Positions 11,614 through 23,091 of a stretch of DNA of 64,000 nucleotides are shown here, one piece after another. The notes beneath the pieces were generated by a model, which saw only the letters and a program-made list of their open reading frames with translations, ran no database searches and was not told where the DNA came from. Origin of the DNA: Neoechinorhynchus agilis. Its lineage: Eukaryota; Acanthocephala. The DNA is taken from assembly GCA_051530055.1 (NCBI GenBank), contig CM121342.1, positions 3,720,001 to 3,784,000 of the forward strand. Reading direction: 5' to 3'. Made by a program: the position numbers and the translations under genes. How positions within the stretch are numbered: position 1 is the stretch's first letter; each line of letters opens with the position of its first letter.

Positions 11614-12651
11614 TCATAAATAGGATTCTCGATGAGCAGTCCTTCTTTCCTTAATTTCGTTCGCCGTCTGAACAGGAATATTGCCTTGGAAAAATATTGG
11701 AAACACTTCTGAAATATTAATTTCCCGGTCGACATGAACGTGTCTTTGTGCCCTTTCCAAAGATCCAATCATTGATAGCATAGAAAACGATATCCTGTAA
11801 GCATCGATTAGACAGACATCATCGATCGTTGCAACTTCGATATCTTCTCCAGTTGAATCTTTGATAGCTAATCGTTCGGTTTCCTGCATAAGAAGGAAGT
11901 TTATCTCCTTTGGTGTTCGACTTCTCATTCTCGGACCAAGCAGAGCAGCGAATGGTGATTTCGACGGTTTCTTCATCGATACCATCGACAGAACTTCTAA
12001 TATCGATTTGTTTCTCGCTTTGTAATCGGACAAGAGACCAGCAATATTCTCACCGACGTATTTCAAAGCCTTAACGGGATCGTGATTCTCAGTCATCATA
12101 TCTAACAATTCTTGAATGCAAAGAAAACATTTGACTTGATCGTTCCGTTCCACGAGATTGTCCCATCTCTCATTTATCAACTTTCTGGCTTCGTCGCATC
12201 GTTTTTCCTCTATTAATTTCATTACTTCTCCTCGTTTCTTAACAAAGTCCAGCGCTAAAGTTGGATCTTTGAAATTTAACTGAGGAAAATCCGAGTAGGA
12301 CAAATGCTTGGCTTCTTTAAAGATGGCTTCCAATGGTTCATGAAAACCTCTAACGATCATATAATTAACCGACATAATGTCCGCGGAATTATGAGTTCTC
12401 CATTTCTCCATTATCATTTTAACATAGTCCTTGTAAAATGACTGTAATTTGCAATGAAAGAGATTCGAATACATTTCGTAAGATTCGGATTTTCGATACT
12501 CAATGAACTCAATTGCACATCGTCTTATACTCAAGAAGGTGAAAAATAAAAGGTTTGTTTCTTTGTAAACATTTACATGTCCAAATTTAGTAAGCATTGG
12601 TAAATTCCGTCTTAAATATTCGTGATTTCTATCATCGCCCTTCGAAGACAA
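11614..12651 (-). CDS. GID8-like: GID8/TWA1-like LisH-CTLH-CRA protein, copy 1
   Basis: An uninterrupted single-exon frame of 345 residues. Residues about 88-118 are a LisH-like helix pair (VNYMIVRGFHEPLEAIFKEA, comparable to GID8's MNYLVTEGFKEAAEKF). Residues 134-192 are a CTLH domain (KRGEVMKLIEEKRCDEARKL). Residues 195-260 are a CRA-like segment (ILEVLSMVSM then SKSPFAALLGPRM, matching GID8's SPFGDLL). GID8 is normally about 228 residues; here an N-terminal extension of about 85 residues and a longer C-terminus are added. In the family this is a scaffold of the GID/CTLH ubiquitin ligase. The intact frame and nearby poly(A) signal suggest a live gene. Near-identical copies lie at 29.5, 40.5, 42.7 and 60.6 kb. 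Confidence 0.75.
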   Translation of the reverse strand: MSSKGDDRNHEYLRRNLPMLTKFGHVNVYKETNLLFFTFLSIRRCAIEFIEYRKSESYEMYSNLFHCKLQSFYKDYVKMIMEKWRTHNSADIMSVNYMIVRGFHEPLEAIFKEAKHLSYSDFPQLNFKDPTLALDFVKKRGEVMKLIEEKRCDEARKLINERWDNLVERNDQVKCFLCIQELLDMMTENHDPVKALKYVGENIAGLLSDYKARNKSILEVLSMVSMKKPSKSPFAALLGPRMRSRTPKEINFLLMQETERLAIKDSTGEDIEVATIDDVCLIDAYRISFSMLSMIGSLERAQRHVHVDREINISEVFPIFFQGNIPVQTANEIKERRTAHRESYL

Positions 12652-12840
12652 ATCTTTACTTGGTCTTCAATAAATCAGTCACTAAGCCGTCACCAAGAAT
12701 ATGAAATCGGCACTTGATTGCAAATAAATTGATTATTGATCTTATTTTTTCCGATGCAAGGCAATGACAAGATAAAATTTGCATTTAAATCGTATAATCG
12801 ATTAATTCGGATTTGAGATATCTTTGGAATTTAGGTAAGA

Positions 12841-13104
12841 ATGTGTTCTTTTTTCATTTATGTTTTGCATTTTGTTCGAATTTGCATTTTGAGCGTCCTA
12901 AATTTCAAAGCCACGAGCGCCGATTGCACTTTGGGTGCTTCAAAAAATCTACCTCCGATAAAATTAAAATTTAATGATCTACCTCCAAGAATCGCGTTAT
13001 GCAGTACGCAATCCAATCTTCCACATTATCTTCAAAGAACTTTCTTGCTGTTTCCAAATCACAATCGAATCCGTTTTCTAGGAAATAAATTTGCGGACGC
13101 TTAA
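12841..13104 (+). CDS. 87-codon frame divergent from GID8-like, copy 1
   Basis: The frame starts at an ATG 189 bp from the GID8-like start, on the opposite strand. It begins with a basic residue-poor hydrophobic stretch like a signal peptide (FFIYVLHFVRICILSVLNF), followed by about 60 residues without a known domain. The same frame and length are kept in four cassettes (here, 18.6, 30.7 and 61.8 kb) and lost by deletion in two. Conservation may simply reflect recent copying, so coding status is uncertain. Confidence 0.35.
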   Translation: MCSFFIYVLHFVRICILSVLNFKATSADCTLGASKNLPPIKLKFNDLPPRIALCSTQSNLPHYLQRTFLLFPNHNRIRFLGNKFADA

Positions 13105-13929
13105 GCGTCCTTAAAGTCTAAAAGATAAATAGGCCGCGTGGATCTTTCTAAAACGACGAAATATTTCCAGGCGATCTTAATTATATCGGCCGATGGGCCA
13201 ACAAAAGTTGTTTGCCCGAGATTCATAACTATCGAGATTATCCGGAAATTCCAACGGCTAATTTGTTGATTCAAGGATCTCATTCATCGAAGGAGAGAGA
13301 CGTAGAAGCGACATCGACGTTTCAGGGGAAGAAGTTTTAGTGTAGCGAAGGAAAGATACGTTAGAAGGAAGGATTCCGTTTTCTGGGTACAAAGCTTACT
13401 AGAAATTTTTCTTCGGAAACAGTAAGTATCGACGAACGGTCGAAGCCCAATGACGATCGATGCTGCTTTTTGGTGGCTCAGAGGGCGTTTAAAAACAAAA
13501 GACAAATTTTTTCATTTGAGCAATGAAATTAAATCCTAGGGATTCGGGCGGAAAACGCGTTTTGTTCATAGGATTTAAAAAGTTTTCGGAATCAACTTGA
13601 CAAGTTGAAAAAACGCTTCTTTTGCCGTGATCGTTAACTCGATCCACATTTACAATTTTAAGCAGTGAAGTGAGACGAAGTGGAGTTTAACAAGGGTCCC
13701 AAGAAAGTTTGATAATTTAGTAGAAAACAATCCGAACGAAGAAAACGATGCTGGTAAAAATCGATCAAAAATTATGATACTTCAAGGGCCACGAATAGAT
13801 AATAACAGCACGTTTATTGGTAATAAATACAGAATATAAACTATCGATGAAAATACAGAATATTATCCATGTAACTTTGGGTCCTCAGAAGCATTCCAGT
13901 TCAGAGTTATTCAAAAAAGCGTATTCGTT

Positions 13930-15530
13930 AGGGTGAGAATATCAGGTCGGAGGGATGCCCATTTGGATGAGAATATGTCTGCTCGTTTAAGAATATCCGG
14001 TTGGAAGGTCCGTTCTTGTGGGCGAATTGGTGGTTATTGTTTGGAGGAGCGTTTTTTAAGGTTGGTCTTTCCTCAGGTTCATTTTCGGGTTATGATATTC
14101 GAGAGAAGATTGGGCAGCATGGAAAAAGAGCGTTGGTATAGGGAGGTTCGAGGTTGAGGGCGGATGAAAGAAATTGTGAAGGCGATTTGATTGTTTTATG
14201 AAAATGGCATCAAGGCATTCGGAGAGAGGGGGAAAGTCAGTTTTGCCAATTTTAGATGATCTTTTATGAAACATTTCAAGACGACGGATTTGAGATTTGG
14301 ATGGATTGCAAAAGACGGAATAACCTTAGGTGATGGAGGGTAGAATTAAGCTGAAGCAAAAGTTGTAGAGATCGAGCGAATGGATTCCTAAATGTCGGAG
14401 GCGTTTGAGGAGATAAATTTTAAAGGTATTGTGCTTGAGGGAAACAGTGATGTGCTAGTCCCATTTCAAATTGGGAGACCCAGAATTCTTAGGGGATTGC
14501 TCGTAGGATGTCATTTAGAAGCTCGAGGGAGGATGTTGGGTTGAGGGAGAATGAAGTGATCATTTCGAAGCATTTAGAGAAATTCAGGTGGAGTTTGTGA
14601 TTGGTGCAGAAATCTTTTACGTGTGTTATTTCGTTAGAGTTAAAAAAAGGGAGAGGTGGGCTGGTGAATGGGTAATGAGGATGAGATCATCGGCATAGAA
14701 GAAGAGTTTGGAGTGAGAAGAGACAGGTTTGAGGTCGTTTAGAACAATATTAAAGAGAAGTGGTGACAGCATAGCACCTTGAGGTACGACTTTGGTGAAG
14801 GATAGGCTGATCGAGGAGGTAGAACGGCAGTGAATGTATTGTTTGCGATTGTAAAGATAAGATTCGAGCCAGCGAATCTTCCACAAGTTAAGACCAAAAT
14901 CGGAGAAGGCACGGAGAAGAAGTGAATGGTCCACGGAGTCGAAGGCTTTCGATAAATCCAGTTGAATGAGACGGGTGACATGGGGGGATTATTGTCGAGG
15001 TTTCGTGGGAGCGTGTCATAAATGATAAGTACGGCGTTGGTTGCAGAAAATTTGGGTCGGAAGCGCCATTGTAAGAGCGATAACTTTTCGTTGAGAAGTG
15101 GAAGAAGGCGAGATTTAAAGCATTTTTCGATGATTTTTTAAATAAGGGGTAGAATGGATATTGGACACAATGATTCTGCTGAAATAGGATGTTCTTTTTT
15201 GGAACAAGGATGACTTCAGCAGTTTTTAAGCATGAGGGGATTAAGAGGTTCTATGAGTTCGAGGATGATGCAGTGAAAAGCCCAGTTTGGGATTTCGGAT
15301 TGACAGGACGAATTTTGAGGTACTTTTTTTGAGATGTGAAACTAACGGGTGTACCGACGGGTTGAAAAAAGTTTCTGGAGTATGCGTGAAAGATTGTGGT
15401 TTCTGGCGTGCAGCAGTGATTGTAATTTGAGCCAGGGCAGAGGTTCTGATTGATGGAGTCTAGAACTTGTTTTAATTCAGTGGAGGTCAAATTAGGGAAG
15501 GGATCCGGCTGTCGTAGACCAAGAGAGTCG
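13930..15530 (-). mobile_element. CR1/Jockey-like LINE fragment 1
   Basis: On the minus strand, pieces in several frames give a LINE ORF2 from the pre-RT linker (PNLTSTELKQVLDSINQNLC, near 15,480) through reverse-transcriptase blocks. These include HSLLLRAFSDFGL, WLESYLYNRKQYIHC, VVPQGAMLSPLLFN and the catalytic FYADDLILI in frame 14626-14934, then a C-terminal tail (MFHKRSSKIGKTDFPPL, 14,225-14,274). At least four frame changes or stops make it inactive. The 5' endonuclease part is not seen. A second copy sits at 31.8-33.1 kb in the same position relative to a cassette, so it was probably duplicated with it. Confidence 0.75.
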
Positions 15531-15546
15531 GCCCGCCACCATGTTC

Positions 15547-16240
15547 AGTTGCCACCTGAACGAATTTTAGAGGAAAGGAAGTTTTTGCGGGGGATAATTA
15601 TTTTGTTAATTAGAGCTTTGACCTGATACTGAGGGCGACCAGCATTTGTGTGAACGTTATCTTTTTCGTATGATCGACGTTGAGCGCTGACTGTATATCC
15701 ATTGGCCCCTACTTTTGTCAACCGAAGGATTCGTAAAAGTTTCTTGAGCCGTCAAGGACTCTCTTGGCCCATGCAACTCTGATCCTTTCCCAAAATTGAC
15801 CTCTTAGCGTACTTTATGGTTCTACTTCTTATTCTTAACTAAAAGTTTTTCTCTTAAACAACTCTCCAGCGCGATCCTGTAGGTATTTAAAGCAAATCAC
15901 TCAATGGTGCTCAAGTCACTTTCACAAATCCTTCGGTTGACAAAAGTAGGGGCCAATGGATATACAGTCAGCGCTCAACGTCGATCATACGAAAAAGATA
16001 ACGTTCACACAAATGCTGGTCGCCCTCAGTATCAGGTCAAAGCTCTAATTAGCAAAATAATTATCCCCCGTAAAAACTTCCTTTCCTCTAAAATTCGTTC
16101 AGGTGGCAAACGCTAAGAGGTCAATTTTGGGAAAGGATCAGAGTTGCATAAGCCAAGAGATGCTCAGTTGCCACCTGAACGAATTTTAGAGGAATAGAAG
16201 TTTTTGCGGGCGATAAGTATTTTGCTAATTAGAGCTATTT
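15547..16240. repeat. Large inverted repeat with a third direct arm
   Basis: Arm A (15,547-15,731) is repeated in inverse orientation at 15,927-16,109. A neighbouring 50-65-bp block B (15,742-15,808) is also repeated in inverse orientation at 16,110-16,160. The order A B ... A' B' is not a simple hairpin, so one side must be a permuted tandem copy. A third, direct piece of A lies at 16,168-16,238. The structure sits between the LINE and the Penelope-like fragment. Confidence 0.75.
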
Positions 16241-17394
16241 ACAAAAGGGGAAAGTCTGGAGAGTTATTGCGGAGCTTTTGATGAAGTTTCAAAATGGGGG
16301 AGTTATTCATGGTTGGTCCCGGTTCGAGATTAATGAATTTCTTGGGAATTGCCGAGGTTAGAGAATTTTTCGTGATTGAGGTTAGGGAGGACATGGCCAA
16401 GGAATTTGTCTTTTGTGTTGCTGGAGTGGAATATGTGAATATTAGAGTTGAACAATTTTATAAAATTTTGGATGTGATGATCACGTTTATAACTGGCGGG
16501 GTAAACGGGGAAATTTAAAACGCTGAGATGGGGTCGAGGGATTAATAAGGGCAGAAGAGTAGTCAGAGTTCGGAGGGGATTTAGAAGCGGATGAGTGGAC
16601 GTCGATATTTTTTGAACACTTTGTCGAGATGAGCGTCAAGAAACTGGGACGGGCCTTTTGCACGGTACTATCCAGAGTCCGCTGTTCTTCAAAGTTCATG
16701 TAGACGTCAGCCGTACTTGGATCCAAAGGTGATCCCATAGAGACTCCCTCGGTTTGAAGATAATACTGATCCTTCAACAATAAAGGTGTCCTGATGTACG
16801 CACCATTAGCAATCGATTGAGTGTCTCTCGGTCTATACTGGTAGCGTCCACTTCCGGGTGATTATACACTCGATCAAGTATTAGGGTGATGGTTTCCTGA
16901 ACTAAGACGTTGGTGAACAAAGATTCCGCATCCAGAGACACTACTCAACTCTCTCTTTCCGTTCGGACGTCGCTCAATTTGAGCAATAAGTCATCTGCTG
17001 ACCGCAAGCTATAATTCTGGGTTTAGATACCTTGTGATGACACTATTTAGATATTTTGCGATATCATGGGTGATTGTACCACAAAGACTGACTACTGGTC
17101 TCAATTTTGGCCGATCCATATTCTCGTGGATTTAACGATATAAGCATCGGACTTGCTTTCGTTTTGTCGATCCACTGTCTTCACATAGATGTCCAGTATT
17201 CTCTGCAGGACTCTGCGGTCCTTCATTTTGTTCAATGGGTGATCTGCTTCATAGTAAAATGGAATTAATGTTACCCCGAAGATGGTTTTGGTTAAAATCC
17301 GAAATATTGGAGCATTAAAAGATTTAGCAGTGTGCATATTCTATTCAAGAATAGTGCTGAGAAAAATTACTGAGAAGGGTAAAGATATATCTAA
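16241..17394 (-). mobile_element. Penelope-like element fragment
   Basis: Minus-strand frames carry reverse-transcriptase blocks of the Penelope type: SLDAESLFTNVLVQETI (near 16,930) and YYLQTEGVSMGSPLDPSTA followed by VYMNFEE (16,690-16,770), plus an N-terminal part between 17,101 and 17,337. It is a broken, partial copy. Penelope elements often carry terminal repeats and inverted arrangements, which may explain the neighbouring inverted repeat. Its right edge at about 17,395 cuts directly into the 3' end of GID8-like copy 2. Confidence 0.6.
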
Positions 17395-18408
17395 AATAGG
17401 ATTCTCGATGAGCAGTCCTTCATTCCTTAATTTCGTTCGCCGTCCAAACAGGAATATTGCCTTGGAAAAATATTGGCAACACTTCATAAATATTAATTTC
17501 CCGGTCGACATGAACGTGTCTTTGTGCAATTTCCAAAGATCCAATCATTGATAGCATAGAAAACGATATCCTGTAAGCATCGATTAGACAGACATCATCG
17601 ATCGTTGCAACCTCGATATCTTCTCCAGTTGAATCTTTGATAGCTAATCGTTCGGTTTCCTGCATAAGAAGGAAGTTTATCTCCTTTGGTGTTCGACTTC
17701 TCATTCTCGGACCAAGCAGAGCAGCGAATGGTGATTTCGACGGTTTCTTCATCGATAACATCGACAGAACTTCTAATATCGATTTGTTTCTCGCTTCGTA
17801 ATTGGACAAGAGACCAGCAATATTCTCACCGACGTATTTCAAAGCCTTAACGGGATATTCTTGAATGCAAAGAAAACATTTGACTTGATCGTTCCGTTCC
17901 ACGAGATTGTCCCATCTCTCATTTATCAACTTTCTGGCTTCGTCGCATCGTTTTTCCTCTATTAATTTCATTACTTCTCCTCGTTTCTTAACAAAGTCCA
18001 GCGCTAAAGTTGGATCTTTGAAATTTAACTGAGGAAAATCCGAGTAGGACAAATGCTTGGCTTCTTTAAAGATGGCTTCCAATGGTTCATGAAAACCTCT
18101 AACGATCATATAATTAACCGACATAATGTCCGCGGAATTATGAGTTCTCCAGTCCTCCATTTCTCCATTATCATTTTAACGTAGTCCTTGTAAAATGACT
18201 GCAATTTGCAATGAAAGAGATTCGAATACATTTCGTAAGATTCGGATTTCCCAAAATCAATGAACTCAATTTCACTTCGTCTTATACTCAAGAAGGTGAA
18301 AAATAAAAGGTTGGTTTCTTTGTAAACATTTACATGTCCAAATTTAGTAAGCATTGGTAAATTCCGTCTTAAATATTCGTGATTTCGATCATCGCCCTCC
18401 AAAGACAA
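17395..18408 (-). pseudogene. GID8-like: GID8-like copy 2, decayed
   Basis: Same gene as at 11.6 kb but damaged. The start and first about 95 codons are in frame 18106-18408. A 7-9-bp insertion near 18,151 shifts the frame, and the rest is in 17420-18160. About 30 bp are missing near 17,858. A premature stop sits at 17,420 near the C-terminus. The poly(A)-signal side is replaced by the Penelope-like fragment. It is the only clearly broken full-length copy of six. Confidence 0.8.
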
Positions 18409-18611
18409 ATCTTTACTTGGTCTTCAATAAATCAATCACTAAGCCTTTTTGATCTAACAGTCACCAAGAATATGAAATCGGCACTTGATTCCAAATAAAT
18501 TGATTGTTGATCTTATTTTTTCCGATGCAAGGCAATGACAAGATGAAGTTTGCATTTAAATCGTATAATCGATTAATTCGGATTATAGATATCTTTGGAA
18601 TTTAGATCAGA

Positions 18612-18875
18612 ATGCGTTCTTTTTTAATTTATGTTTTGCATTTTGTTCGAATTTGCATTTTGAGCGTCCTAAATTTCGAAGCAACGAGCGCCGATTGTAC
18701 TTTGGGTGCTTCAAAAAATCTACCTCCGATAAAATTAAAATTTAATGATCTACCTCCAAGAATCGCGTTATGCAGTACGCAATCCAATCTTCCACATTTT
18801 CTTCAAAGAACTTTCTTGCTGTTTCCAAATCACAATCGAATCCGTTTTCTAGGAAATAAATTGGCGGACGCTTAA
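18612..18875 (+). CDS. 87-codon divergent frame, copy 2
   Basis: Same signal-peptide-like frame as at 12.8 kb, starting 203 bp from the start of the decayed GID8-like copy. It is intact although its divergent partner is broken, which argues weakly either for independent function or merely for youth. Confidence 0.3.
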   Translation: MRSFLIYVLHFVRICILSVLNFEATSADCTLGASKNLPPIKLKFNDLPPRIALCSTQSNLPHFLQRTFLLFPNHNRIRFLGNKLADA

Positions 18876-20327
18876 GTGCCCTTAAAGTCTAAAAGATAAA
18901 TAGGCCGCGTGGATCTTTCTAAAACGACGAAATATTCCCAGGCGATCTTAATTATACCGGCCGATGGGCCAACAAAAGTTGTTTGCCCGAGATTCATAAC
19001 TATCGAGATTATCCGGAAATTCCAACGGCTAATTTATTGATTCAAGGAACTCATTCATCGAAGGAGAGAGACGAAGAAGCGACATCGACGTTTCAGAATA
19101 AGAAGTTTTTGTTCAGGGAATGAAAGAGACGTTAAAAGGAAGGAACCCGTTTTCTGGGTACAAAGCTTTCTCGAACTTTCCTCCGAAAACAGTAAGTATC
19201 GACGAACGGTCGAAGCCCAATGACGATCGATGCTGCTTTTTGGTGGCTCAGAGGGCGTTTAAAATAAAAGATAAAATACAGAAAAAAGAGATTTTGGAGT
19301 GAATGGTGCTCGGATTTTGCGAGACTCGGCGAGTGTTAATTTTTAAAAGAACGAAGATAATTGTTAAAAAAATACGACTAACATCATTTCTAAATACCGT
19401 GCAGCGGGGGAACACCACGAGCATCCGTATGGCGGCCGTAGCGGATTTTCAGGAACCAAGGGAAAAAATATAAAATTTACTTAATTTTAATAAATTTAAG
19501 TTTTGGGAAAAATCAATATCTCATAAATCCTTTTCTTTAACAAATTTACCATTATTAACTGAACGAGGGCAAGAGGAGAAAATATGCAAAAAATTTATTA
19601 ATTCTAAATCAAAAGAAGATTATTGATGAACCTTTCAATATGTAAAGCCCCATTATAAAAAATTATGACAAAAATTTAAAAGCTCGTAAAATAAATAAAA
19701 GGATTAGAATTCACCGAGATATGTTGATTTGTTAAAAAAATTAAAAAAGATAATTTTTAAACACGAATCACATGGGTCAAACGACAATTCGAAATTTACA
19801 TTGACACGTTTACATCAGGAAATCCCAAAATTATACAAAAAAAAGCGCACTTCGAAAAAATGCGAAAATAAGTTGGTATATAAAAAAAATTGACCACTTG
19901 ACGTAAGATGTTAAAATGGTAATGCCATGTATTAAGAAAAATAGTTTTTATTGGTTTCGTGGATATTTATATACTGCCACAATTTCATTCATAATTTTGC
20001 AGCATTTTGCAAAATCAAATGGATTAGAGTACTTCAACAACGGCATTTTATATGCTTACCAGAATAGAGTTCAATTGAATTTATAGCAAATAAAGTCATT
20101 CTACTTTTACGCTACATTGTCCAAACAATAAAAACAAAGATTAATTAGGTTTCTCTTTAAAAATCTCGGTATAAATTCGTTATGGGTTTCGATTTTAACG
20201 ACTGAATTAATAAAAACAATTGGAAAAAACGCAAATATTTTTTGTCATTGGCAATGATCAAAGAACGAACGTTATTCGCCGATTCGATTGATGGATAATT
20301 AGTGCACCCTTATAGAAAATAAATGAC

Positions 20328-21955
20328 TTGACTGTTAATCTGCAATCAAAACGTGCCGACTGTTTTAGCGAATCAGCTTATTGTTGGAAAAGGCAACAGA
20401 ACACTAAATTGTTGTATTTGAAGCATTATCTTTGGTTGCACCTAACATCGTTTTTTTACATACTGCAATATCAAACTAAAACCAAACAAGGCAAAATGGG
20501 GACTTTAAAAGATTTTTTGAACGTTTGGACCGTCGCAAACAAGAATCTGCCAAAGATGAAGAGTTTAAAATGCTGCTGTCGCCACAAAGTGGTGGAACAT
20601 TTCACGAATTATGGAACGAACCAACGGAGCAAAAAAGATTTCAATATGCACAAGATGATAATTAAAATTTGTTCATCTGTGGCGATTCAGAAACTCATAC
20701 TTTTCAAAATGGTACTGGAGAAGCATTTAAAGAGGACTTTGATGAATATTTAATTCCTGAACATTGTCCTTCATCTGAACAAAAACCTCCATGGATGTTA
20801 TAAAAAGATTATTCAATCGAGAAACTGCAAGAAGACGATTTGGATGAACATGTAGATCAAGACCAGTATATTGAAAGTGAACCTTCGGATTCAATAGTCG
20901 ATGCTCCTCAATCAGAAGAAGAAAAAAACCGTCGATATTGGAGGTAGAACCTTTTAACTTAAGGAAATGCTCGGAAAAACCTTAATGAACAATGTCGATA
21001 AACTCGACTGGAGAAAACGACGAATTATAGTTAATGAAATCAACGATAATCTGGCCTTTAGAATCAAAGAAGATAAAAGCGACAGTAACAAATTGATCAT
21101 AAATTACAATGTAATCGAAGTTTGAAATCCACGTTCAATTAACAGAATAAGAGACCTTGTCGAATCCGTATTTCCTGCGAAAACCCGTAAGTGCCGTCTT
21201 TTGCAATCAACTACAAGAATCCTACAAATACGAAAATGGAAATCCTCCAAAGTTTAAATATTGTGGTTTCCTCTCGTGTGTAATTTACTCACAGAAAGAT
21301 GAATTATGGCACCGCGCTATTATTGGCGCCGTCATTCCACATTCAGATACAGTGCCGGCATTTTTAGTGAACGAAGGTCGTACTGAAATCGTCCCACTGT
21401 CAAGTATTCAACCGCTAAAAAATGAATTCTGTCAAATTCCAAGATTCGCATCAAAGGGCAATCATCCGGGTATCAAACCGGTTCCAAATGAAAATAAAGA
21501 AGAGAAATGGTCCATAGATGTAGTGTACAATTTTCAATTAGAAGCAAACAACAGAACGCTTCTTGGCTCATTTTTAAAGGTTAATGAAATGGAAGGTTGT
21601 TTTGAAGTAACCTTAAAAGACTTAGAGATTCAAGAATATGTTGGTAACAATCTCCTTAAATCGAATCTCATGAAAGCAACCAATGAGTAACTTTCATGTT
21701 TTATTCCACCGGAGCTTCAAATGGACATAAGGAAGGAACCGTCTTGCGGAACAATAATACAAAGAAATGATTTCATGCGGCGATAATGAGCAGGACATCT
21801 GAGTTTTCCCTTCCATTTCCGATCAATACTACGATTATGTTGTTCGGCGTGAAATGATCGATGAGTTGCGATCCCTGCACCGAATGTATTAAATCCTACG
21901 TAAGGCAAACAAATAATTTGGCAAAAATAACCAAAGAACACAAATATTCGCTCTG
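20328..21955 (+). pseudogene. Decayed Tudor-domain gene, right copy
   Basis: Duplicate of the left Tudor pseudogene. Frame 21157-21690 keeps the Tudor core (DELWHRAIIGAV) and ends with a premature TAA after residue 177, where the left copy reads on for 32 residues. The exon-like segment that follows (RREMIDELRS) has lost about 35 bp. The acidic linker also differs by one base deletion near 20,925. Confidence 0.55.
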
Positions 21956-22439
21956 AGGAGAGGTATCATTGCCAGTTCCCCGTGACTCGGAGGCCAAATT
22001 TATTCGCTAGCTTGAAACAGTGGACTAGGGAATAAGGCGAACTTCAAACTGAATTTAAGAGCCGTGTAGATTCTGGACTTTAATAAAGGCACAAGATTGT
22101 GCCGGCGCCATAAATAAGCATTAAATTTTACATTGAACGCTTTGTATTTGTCAATAATTGAGATATTTTTTACACTTGCGGTTAAGCTTAGTTATTATCG
22201 CTTTCATGATCTGTTCGTCGATCATTCATTTCTCAAGCCAAGTTATATAAATTGTAAAGTGAGAAAACCAAGAATGGTTCTTTATCAAAATCAAATGCAT
22301 GAAAAGTTACAATTGCCTCAGTAAGCGAAAAGGAGAGCTCGAAGAATAAACACGATTGCCGATTCGTTAAGTATCGACAATCAGAGTAAAGAATATTTTA
22401 TTATCAACTCCAATATTGCACATTTAATTCAAAGAATTT

Positions 22440-22900
22440 TTTTCTCGACAATAAATTGGCCGACGCTTAAGCGTCCCTAAATTCAAAAACATAAAAAGGC
22501 CGCGTGGATCTTTCTGAAACAACGAAATGTTTCTTGGTGAACTGAATTGTATCGACCGATGGGTCAATAAAAGTTTTTTGGCGAGGTTCAAATTTAGGAG
22601 ATTATTCGGCTTCATCGAAGGAGAGAGACGTAGAAGCCACATCGACGTTTCAGGAGAAGAAGTTTTAGTGTAGCGAAGGAAAGAGACGTTAAAAGGAAGG
22701 AACCCGTTTTCGGAGTACAAAGCTTTCTCGAATTTTTCTTCGAAAACAGTAAGTATCGACGAACGGTCGAAGCCCAATGACGATCGATGCTGCTTTTTGG
22801 TGGCTTAGAGGGCGTTTGAAAATAAAAGATAAAATGCAGAGCTCTTTTCTTTGCGAGACTCGACGAGCGTTAATTTTTAAATATAACGAAGATAATTGTT
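22440..22900 (+). repeat. Module M, copy 5
   Basis: Counterpart of the module at 8.6-9.06 kb, followed by the same lead-in to a 195-bp satellite array. Confidence 0.65.
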
Positions 22901-23091
22901 AAAAAAATACATTTATAACGTCGTAAACACTTGTAAACAAAAAATTACAAGCAAGGCGAGCTGCAGCTTTAGGAGCCGTTGAAGTGACGAAAAAGGAAGC
23001 GAAAAAGAAACCTCGAACTTGAATATTAAAAACTTACAAGCAAAAACAATTATTTCCTTATGAAAGCAGATAATTTCGTTTTATTGGGCGT

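Larger units (their letters stand above)
11471..13920 (-). repeat. GID8-like cassette, copy 1
   Basis: Unit of about 2.4 kb: 3' flank of the GID8-like gene with an AATAAA signal on the minus strand about 45 nt past the stop, the gene itself, a short divergent intergenic stretch, an 87-codon plus-strand frame, module M (13,090-13,510) and a tail with an exon-like reading (NLVENNPNEENDAGKNRS near 13,715). A LINE follows at about 13,930. Confidence 0.8.

Noticed and set aside
11568-11768. 66-codon frame repeated beside every GID8-like gene end
   Set aside because: It overlaps the GID8-like C-terminus in another frame and is conserved only because the gene is.
13450-13500. TGGCTCAGAGG in module M matches a pol III A box, suggesting a SINE
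   Set aside because: No B box lies at the right distance downstream, and there is no poly(A) tail or tRNA-like fold.
13284-13505. 73-codon minus-strand frame in module M copies
   Set aside because: It is antisense to the better exon-like plus-strand reading and differs in length between copies.
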